NCBI RefSeq assembly: GCF_034190915.1
Contig: NW_026947491.1
Location: forward strand, 26,600,101-26,664,100
Length of the DNA stretch: 64,000 nt
Reading direction: 5' to 3'
From: Cavia porcellus
Taxonomy: Eukaryota > Chordata > Mammalia > Rodentia > Caviidae
Within the stretch, counting starts at the first letter, position 1, and every line of letters begins with the position of its first letter. Below, piece by piece: positions 57,001 to 64,000 of the stretch. The translations under genes and the position numbers were made by a program. The notes beneath the pieces were generated by a model. That model was not told where the DNA came from, did not search any database, and was given only the letters and a program-made list of their open reading frames with translations.

Positions 57001-58785
57001 GATGATAATATATGTTTACTTAGTTACTTTGTTTGTAGCAGTTATTTGAAAGATTTATATTACAACAAAACCCAGAGAGAAGAATAAAGAAAAAGCCCTG
57101 CCAGGAACTCTTTTTCCTCCAGAGGTGTACACTCAAGACACTAGACCATTGTCCTGCGGAAGCCATACTCAAACAACGGCATGACTCACATGTGGACTTC
57201 GCCATTTCCATGGTAAAGGCAAAGTGAGGACAGGGGGATTTTTGACAAATCACATGTGAAATAAATGAATAGAACACAGAATAAGATATATTAAGGCCTC
57301 TCTTGCAAAAAAAAAAAAATTCTACTAATATACATGAAAGATGAAAAAGACCAAAAAACGTTGACTCTCACACATTAAAATCATTTAACTTCAATTACAA
57401 CACTGTATTTATTTCTCACTAGATACAAAGTATTCACAGTTCTGACTGGGTAGTATAACATGTATGCTATAAGCTACATTAAAAATTATCACCCTGGTCC
57501 ACAGTTAGTTGAGGAGCAACAAAACCACAAGGAAATGTAAACTAAGTCTGAAAAGCTCTTTTTGAGACGTTTTAAAACAGAAGTTTCATTTTAACAAATA
57601 TTACTACATGCAAAGCCACTAAGAATACAAAGGAATCTTGAAGTCTTAGTAACGCTAAAATTATCCCTTTCTATTAAAACAAAGTCAATTATGAGGATCG
57701 GCTGAACAAACTACATGAACCCACTGATGCAGCACTGCGAGGTTGCAAAAGGAATGCAGATCCCTGTTCATACTGTGGCGTGGCCTGCAGGGTGTACTAG
57801 CTCATGAAGAGGTAAGATGGGAACTCACGTGCATACTGTGTCTACCCCAAAAGAAGACCTAGCCGGTAAGGAATCAGCCTCAACAACCAGAGCTTAGAAA
57901 TGCCAGCCCCACACAGCCTGTCCCCACCTCATCTGCCATCACTGTTCTGTGGCTCAGAGGCTGCTCCAGAAAGGCAGGTGAAGCAAGAATGGCTGATTGG
58001 ACTGCAGTTTTGACCTCTACTTGTCAAGGCTGACTTTTCCAGCCAGGTCTTATTTTCAGGAAAGAAGGTGGGATGCTACTGTTCATCTAACAAGACAAGG
58101 AGAGAATGGAAGCCATCTACTATTTTTTAAATGATAGAATGAATTAATAATGGGGAAAATCAAGGGGGAAAGAAGGGTAAGAGATGGAAGCTGGACATCC
58201 CTGAATATACTTTGTTTTATAAATTAGACCTTAGGATTGTGTGCACATTCTAGCTATCCATTAATATTTTAAAAAGCAATTTAAAAATTAGGACAAAATG
58301 GAGATAATGAATAAGGAATTTTTAGTGACTTTACTTTTCAATTTTTATTAGTACATGTCAGTACATAATAATGACATTCATCATGAGAAATTGGTACTTA
58401 TACATAACACACCTTAATCCTTTTTACTAAAAGTTTAATTATTTAACAATTTTGGACTGTGATATGCCTGTGGAGTAGACATACTTTATAGTGGAAAAGA
58501 GTTTCAAACAGTCTTAAAATGTTCATAATAATCATAGGTGAATAGTATCAATTATTCTGAGACTACATGTATGATATAGAAAGTAATTATGATGAGAACC
58601 AAGACTTTTGGAATAATTAATATAAATAAGGATCAATTAGGTTAAGGAAAAACAATATAGTCCTAAATCTGAATTAGAACTTTCTATGCATATTAATGAG
58701 TTTTTTAAAAAGTATATATATTTTCCCTGACTCTTCATCATAAAACAATGACCAACCAATGAATAACTGTAGACGTGTATAACCT
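57001..58785. other. IPO8 intron, no gene recognised
   Basis: AT-rich, no recognised repeat. Short open frames lack family features. Confidence 0.5.
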
Positions 58786-58900
58786 ACACTAATTATTAGA
58801 GGGGGCCTTCCACAAGATAATTGGATCACAAGGGCTCTCACCTCATTAATCAGTGGATTAATCCACTGATGGGTTCCTAACTTGACAGCCTTGTTCAAAG
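58786..58900 (-). mobile_element. MaLR-type LTR fragment
   Basis: The stretch with GATAATTGGATCACAAGGG and GGATTAATCCACTGATGGG resembles the middle of MaLR LTRs. It contains the palindromic-looking pair CAGTGGATTAATCCACTG. Confidence 0.5.
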
Positions 58901-59055
58901 GTGACAGGACTGTAAAGGAGGGGAAGACTAGCTGGAGAACTCAGGCCACTGAGGCATGTCAGCAGTTCTCTGTTTAAATGTTTCCGGCAAGGCTTTGGAA
59001 ATATTTTCTGTATGTAGCTTTCTTTGTTTTGTTTTATGCAGGCCACATATAATTT

Positions 59056-59142
59056 TTTTTTAATCGGTACCGGGGATTGAACTCATGACCACATGCTTGC
59101 AACCAGGTGCTTATGCTGCTGAGCTAAATTCCCAGCCTCCTG
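59056..59142 (-). repeat. ID SINE, reverse
   Basis: AATCGGTACCGGGGATTGAAC, then CTTGCAACCAGGTGCTTA and GAGCTAAATTCCCAGCC. Confidence 0.92.
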
Positions 59143-60104
59143 GCCACATACAATTTTTATTGCACATTCTTCTGCGCTAGCCCATGGGCCATAGGCTTGC
59201 CAAATCCTAGCTTACAAGACAAGTTCTGGATTTCTCTGTACCCCTCTGAATTTGTCTTCCACTACTGAATCCGATTGCTCAGAACCCTCTGCAACCTAAT
59301 CAGGGGGCTAAATATGTCTACAACCCACTCCAGTCATACTTTTTTACCTGTTCATTTTGTTAACATCAAACTTTCTTTTTACCTCTACTATTATCACTTA
59401 AAGTACAACATAATTATACACAGGAAAAAGCAGCTGTGGTAAATTAATGGTCCCCTTGTAACATCCAGGTGAACCGAATCAGCGTGGCACGGGCTGTGGA
59501 AGACCCACCTGAGAACTGTTGCCAACAATATAGAAAGAACTGGAGGGGAAGATGGTGTGCTGTTGATTTCCCTGGAGAAGCTTGTCATGTTGGTTTTTCT
59601 GACATGAACTCAGTTGTTCTCGTCTTTGGAGGAGCTCAGGTCCTCACTGTCACTGAGGATGCCTGTAACACTCTGTGGGGAGCTCTGCTCTTTACCTTGA
59701 GCATCACTTCCTGGCTCCAGTGCAGAACCCTCAGCCCGCTGGCACAGATTCTTCATTCTGCTAGCACAGACTTTCTAGCTTCTATCACTGATCTTTGGGC
59801 CTTTCCAGTGCGGATCCTTGACTTGCATGACACATTGTTGTAGGCTCTAGGCCTTTACTGGGAGACATGAAGGGCATTGCCATGGGTTCCAGGTCTTCAG
59901 CTGGACTCATGCAGGACACTACAGAAGTATCTAGGCTCTCAGCTGGGATTCTTTGGGTTTCTACTGAGTAGACAGATCACTTGTACTCTTCTACAGTTGA
60001 CTTTATGGGTATTACAAACTAATACTATAAATTATGTGTCCTGTATTAAATCTGTACCTTTGTAAACCCTGACTACAACTGCAGCCTTTGAAAATATCTG
60101 TGTT
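59143..60104. other. Unclassified, probably old repeat in part
   Basis: 59.46-60.08 kb has an open frame (59469-59843) and ends TTTGTAAACCCTGACTAC, like the 3' end of old LTR or DNA elements. I cannot assign a family and see no host gene. Confidence 0.35.
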
Positions 60105-60442
60105 ATGATTTATTTCTAGATGTCCCCCAAGAGCCTCATGTGCTACACAGGGCTTTTGGAAGTGACTGGATTACCCTGGAGCTTCAGCTGGCTTCCTTTT
60201 ACAAGGTAGGGGCCTGTCTAGAGGAAGCTCACTGAGGTTGTAGCCTGGAAGGTCTTTCCCTGCCTATCCCATATTCTTGGGCTTTCTGGACATCACGATG
60301 TGAGCTGCTCTCCTCCCCAGGTCCTTCTGCCATGCCTCTGAGCCTACAAGGACCAAAACTCCTAAAGCAGGAGCTAATTAAACTGCTACTCCTTGAAGCT
60401 ATGGAGGTGATGTATTTTGGCCCAGTAACAAAGATAGTAAGA
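60105..60442 (+). mobile_element. MaLR-like LTR
   Basis: Starts TATGATTTATTTCTAGATG then TCCCCCAAGAGCCTCATG. It ends GAGCTAATTAAACTGC, TTTTGGCCCAGTAACAAAG and ATAGTAAGACAAT. The layout matches MaLR LTRs and the 55.3 kb copy. Confidence 0.65.
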
Positions 60443-63400
60443 CAATCTGTAAGACTACAAATTAGGGGGTGGAGTAAAGATAGTGGATAGATAACAGCTG
60501 ACTACAGAGGCTCCCTGAGATAATCAACTTAGAATTCAACATAATACAGCATGGGGAGCCCCAAACAGAGGGAGATGAATTCTCTCATCCCAAGAAGAAA
60601 CTAAGGTGAGAAGAATCAATCAAACATACAGTCCCGGTGTTATTATTAGAACAGCTAAAGGTTCAGTGCTCCCACCGCAGCGGCCACTTGCCGAGCCATC
60701 TGAGGTCCCACCGCTTCGACTCACTGGAGGCGCAGTCACACTGAGGTTGGGGGTCAGCCAGCCAAATAGAGAGCTGAGCTGGCAGGGAGCCTGCATTGAC
60801 CTGTGGTGAGTGACGAGAGTGGAGCCATTCCACAGAAAGGGAGGCTCCAGCAGAGGACATTCTGGGACCCCGCAGGAATGGCAAGTGCAAGGGGCAGCAG
60901 TGACTTCAGTCAGGTGTTCCCTTTCCGAGGGATTGGTGGAATGAGCTAGGCCAGGGGCATGCAACCTGGCTGAGATCCAATAGTTTATCCAAAATCAATT
61001 CCCTATGGCGGCAGCGCACACTAACCACACTAATGCAGTGAAGCCTCAGAAATTTGAACGATCCGGAGGGGAGGCAGTACACAGTAATACAGTGCAGGCC
61101 TCAGCCACTTGACTGATCCGAAGGGGAGGGGCGAGAATATGCTGCCCCTGTCTGCAACCTATTAGCGCACTGCAATGGGAAGGTTCACCTAGCCAGCTTG
61201 CTTCAGAAGAATTGTAACCAACAAAGAAAGACACTGGGGCCTCCTGGAAGAAACAAAAAAGATGGGAAGAGGAAGCAACAACAAAAAGTCCCCAGGTCCC
61301 AACCCTGAGAACACTGAGCCAGGACAGGTAAATACAAAGGAGAATGAGAACAGCAAACATGCAGTATCAAACACAGCACCAGTGGACATAAAGAGATATC
61401 TTTGGAACCTCATAGACGAGTTCAAAAGTGAAATATTTAGCCAAGTAAAACAAGATATGAGAAGATTAATAAAAGAGATACTAAGCACCCCTCAAGCAGA
61501 CACAGACGGAAGGGAGGAACTAAACAAAGGAGAGAACCATTTGCTGAAGAATATAAACAAAATATACTATACATGAAACAGATTCCAAGAGATTACCAGG
61601 AAATTAAAAACTCTATGGAAAGATGGCAAATCTGCTTGATAGACTATCCAAACTGGAGAACAGTTTTGCAATGTGGGATTATGAAAGGAAAAACTTTTTA
61701 AAAATAACAAGGAAACAAGCAGTAACAATACAAGGCTAGAAGACGACAAGAGGATCTATAACTTGAGAATAAAGAATGTGAATGAAGAAGCAGGGGTACA
61801 AACAAAGGAACTACAAAGGCTATTCACAGAAATAACTATGGAAAACTTCCCAAACATAGGACAAGGAAATGATATTCTGATGTATGAGGCATACAGAACT
61901 CCAGCCACCTACAACCAAAACAGAGCTACACCCAGGCATATAATAATCAAGATCCCAGAAATCCAATATAACAACAGAATATTAAAAGCTGTTAGAGACA
62001 AAAAACAGGTAACCTATAAGGGAAGGCCCATCAGAATCACGGCAGACTTCTCAACACAAACCATCAAGTCAAGAAGAGCCTGGAGCAAAATATTTCAAGC
62101 CCTGAAAGAAAATAACCTCCAACCCAGATCGATATACCCTGATAAACTGTCTATAGAAATTAATGGAGAAACAGATGCTTCCAAGACAAAGAGGAACTTG
62201 GAAAATTCACAAACACCTATCCAACTATACAGAGAATACTGCAGGGCATTCTAGAGAGAGAGAAAAATGGCATTCCAGGAACAGTGGTAGAGAAGCCTCA
62301 ATGAATGGAGCAGAAAACAGAATGAAGAAGATAAGCAGACAACTGATGGCAAAAAAAGAGCATAACAGAAATGAGGCAGAGAAGATTAGTTATAATCTCT
62401 AATATAGATGGCCTTGATACACTAAAAAAAAAACTGAGCCACACATGGAGTAGATCAGGAGGCAGGGTCCACCGAGATGCTATTTATAGGAAGTATAATT
62501 AACATGAAAAAGAGTACATGGACTGAAAATCAAGTATGAGAAAACAATGCTCTATGTGACAGAGAACCAGAGAGTAATAGGGGCAACTAGACCAGTATTT
62601 GTGGATAGGTTGGAAAGACAGGCTTTAACAGGTAAAAGAATACAATTAGAGATCGAGTCCAGGAGAGAGAAGGTTCAGAAACACTTAGGTAAATAGCAAG
62701 TTTCCCCCCTCAATTTAAAACCAAGGGTCTTGGTGAGACCCAAAAATGCACAGTGTACCCTGGGGAAGTGAAAGGGAAGGGAGAGTCTTAAAAAAGATGG
62801 CAGAAGACATTGTTCATAGTGTATCAGGGTTTAAAACCCACATTACTCGCACCACTCTGCTTAGATTTTATTCTGTCCCAGTTTGTCTACTTGCATTAGA
62901 TTTGAGGGCATAGACAGCTATCCCCAAAACATCAGGATATAGCACAGTAATCATCTTTAATTTCCTATTATCTTAATCTACAGCCCTGTATGACTTATAC
63001 TGTTTTATCATGATTGATCTTAGTTAAATCTGGTTTGTTCGACTGCTATTTGGTATTGACAGATTTTATTCAAAACTGATATGATTGATAGTACCAAGTC
63101 TGATACACTGAAGATGACAAGACTACGTTACACATTCTGGTTTGACAACTGTCTACTTTTCAAGTTTTATACTATATACAAAGTTCTGTTATTAATACTG
63201 TTATGTACTGATATATTCAATTATACTATGTCTGATGATACAGCCAATTCTATTGAAGATACCAAGAGACAACACAGGAACTACGGTAGAACTCCTTATA
63301 TGTCTTTTTCGTTTCATGTGTTTATAGGAATATGTTTTGTTTTGTCTAGCTTTGTTTGATTTCTCCCTCTAATATAGAAAGGATAAAAATACATGTTAAG

Positions 63401-63877
63401 ACTCTAGTAGAATCTATAAACAGTTTATGAGAACTGATCTTATGACACGTGATGAAATGAACAGATACTCTGAAGAAAAAGAGACACTAAAGTATCCAGT
63501 GCTAATCCTGGAAGGGTCATAATGTGAAACCCAGGAATAGTATTCTTCTTTGTTCAGAGTGACAGGAGACTGCTTGGGTTTGTTCAATCTCAACATTATT
63601 GAATATATGGATAACTGCATGTATGTTAAAGTGTATAGGATTGATAACCATATTGCTAACTTTTTGTTGGATAGGTGACAGAACTGGTTGCAGTCTCACT
63701 CTTTGAATCCCTACTTTATATGCTCCACTTTAGTATCTTCAATAACTATTTGTAAGAGGACAATTTGTAATCATCAACTAGTGATTTCTGTTTATTTTTT
63801 TCTTTGAAAGCATGTATTATTTCTACCCATTTTCCGTTTTGTTTAGTCTTTCTTTAAATAAAATTTAAAAAAAAAAA
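60443..63877 (+). mobile_element. ORF2-less L1-related element (HAL1-like)
   Basis: The order is a 5' UTR-like region (60443-61260, GGGGGTGGAGTAAAGATAG near its start), ORF1 (61262 to about 62402) and a 3' UTR ending AAATAAAATTT plus A-run at 63877. There is no endonuclease or reverse-transcriptase sequence between ORF1 and the 3' UTR. The 3' end is homologous to that of the L1 at the window's left edge (GCAGTCTCNCTNTTTGAAT, then GTGATTTCT and a T-rich end), so the missing ORF2 is not a window artefact. Half-L1 (HAL1) elements with ORF1 only are known in mammals. A secondary deletion of ORF2 is the alternative. Confidence 0.7.
61262..62254 (+). pseudogene. L1/HAL1 ORF1 protein, decayed
   Basis: L1 ORF1p is an RNA-binding chaperone with a coiled coil, an RRM and a C-terminal domain. 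The ATG at 61262 starts MGRGSNNKKSPGP and is open to 61576 (N-terminus and start of the coiled coil). The middle has stops and frameshifts. The same frame reopens from 61763 to 62254 with the RRM and C-terminal domain. NFPNIGQ, EAYRTPATYNQNRATPRHII, ILKAVRDKKQVTYKGRPIRI and YPDKLSIEINGETD are clear family blocks. Not translatable as one protein. Confidence 0.85.
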
Positions 63878-64000
63878 AGACACTACAGTACCCAGTGCTG
63901 ATCCCCGAGTATCATGATGTGAAATCCAGCAATACTATTATTCTTTATTCAGAATGACTTTAGCCTGCTTTAGTTTGTTTAATCCCAACATAAATGAAGA
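63878..64000 (+). mobile_element. Second L1/HAL1 3'-UTR copy, running off the window
   Basis: GACACTACAGTACCCAGTGC and the following bases repeat 63482-63600 (GACACTAAAGTATCCAGTGC) with about 80% similarity by eye. The copy begins immediately after the poly(A) of the preceding element. Confidence 0.75.

Noticed and set aside
59469..59843. 124-codon open frame in an IPO8 intron
   Set aside because: Composition and the CCTGACTAC-type end suggest an old repeat. No protein family features were seen.

Overview
This is a window of nuclear DNA from a rodent. The evidence is the dense load of 7SL-derived B1 SINEs, tRNA-derived ID SINEs, composite B1-dID SINEs, MaLR-type LTRs and rodent-style L1 elements. 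I cannot name the species. The mix of ID, B1 and B1-dID, with an unusual ID 3' tail, suggests a non-murid rodent; a castorimorph or sciurid-related lineage is possible, but that is a guess.

Region by region: 1-2388 is the 3' end of a fairly young L1, with an open ORF2 C-terminus, a 3' UTR and an A-tail. 5.3-11.3 kb is a multi-exon, intron-containing, partial copy of the Golgi matrix gene GOLGA2 (GM130) on the + strand. It keeps a promoter-like CRE/CCAAT/GC-box region but has frameshifts, an internal stop, a lost splice donor and no central exons. 13.7-14.2 kb is a degenerate TTAGGG-like tract. A lone coiled-coil exon remnant lies at 14.7 kb (- strand) and an olfactory receptor pseudogene at 15.3-16.0 kb. 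17-31 kb is accessory sequence: L1 pieces, B1s, two Tigger/pogo-type DNA transposon fossils, a MaLR-like solo LTR with target-site duplications and a nearly complete MaLR-like element. 31-38.9 kb is a nest of solo LTRs. Four are copies of one short LTR family, each with recognisable 5-bp target duplications; one is inserted in a B1, and another LTR sits inside a third. 38.9-46.3 kb holds SINEs but no gene I recognise.

The one clearly functional gene is IPO8 (importin-8), on the - strand. Its last five coding exons (56767 down to 48124) and a 3' UTR ending near 46.3 kb are present. The reading frames join exactly across all splice sites. The rest of the gene lies beyond the right edge, so 56.8-64 kb is probably IPO8 intron. 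That intron holds MaLR LTRs, young ID insertions and, at 60.4-63.9 kb, an L1-related element with 5' UTR, decayed ORF1 and 3' UTR but no ORF2 (HAL1-like), followed directly by a second 3'-UTR copy.

I found no operon, CRISPR, phage or other bacterial system. The most interesting material is the rodent GOLGA2-derived paralogue, the telomere-like tract beside it, the LTR nest and the ORF2-less L1.
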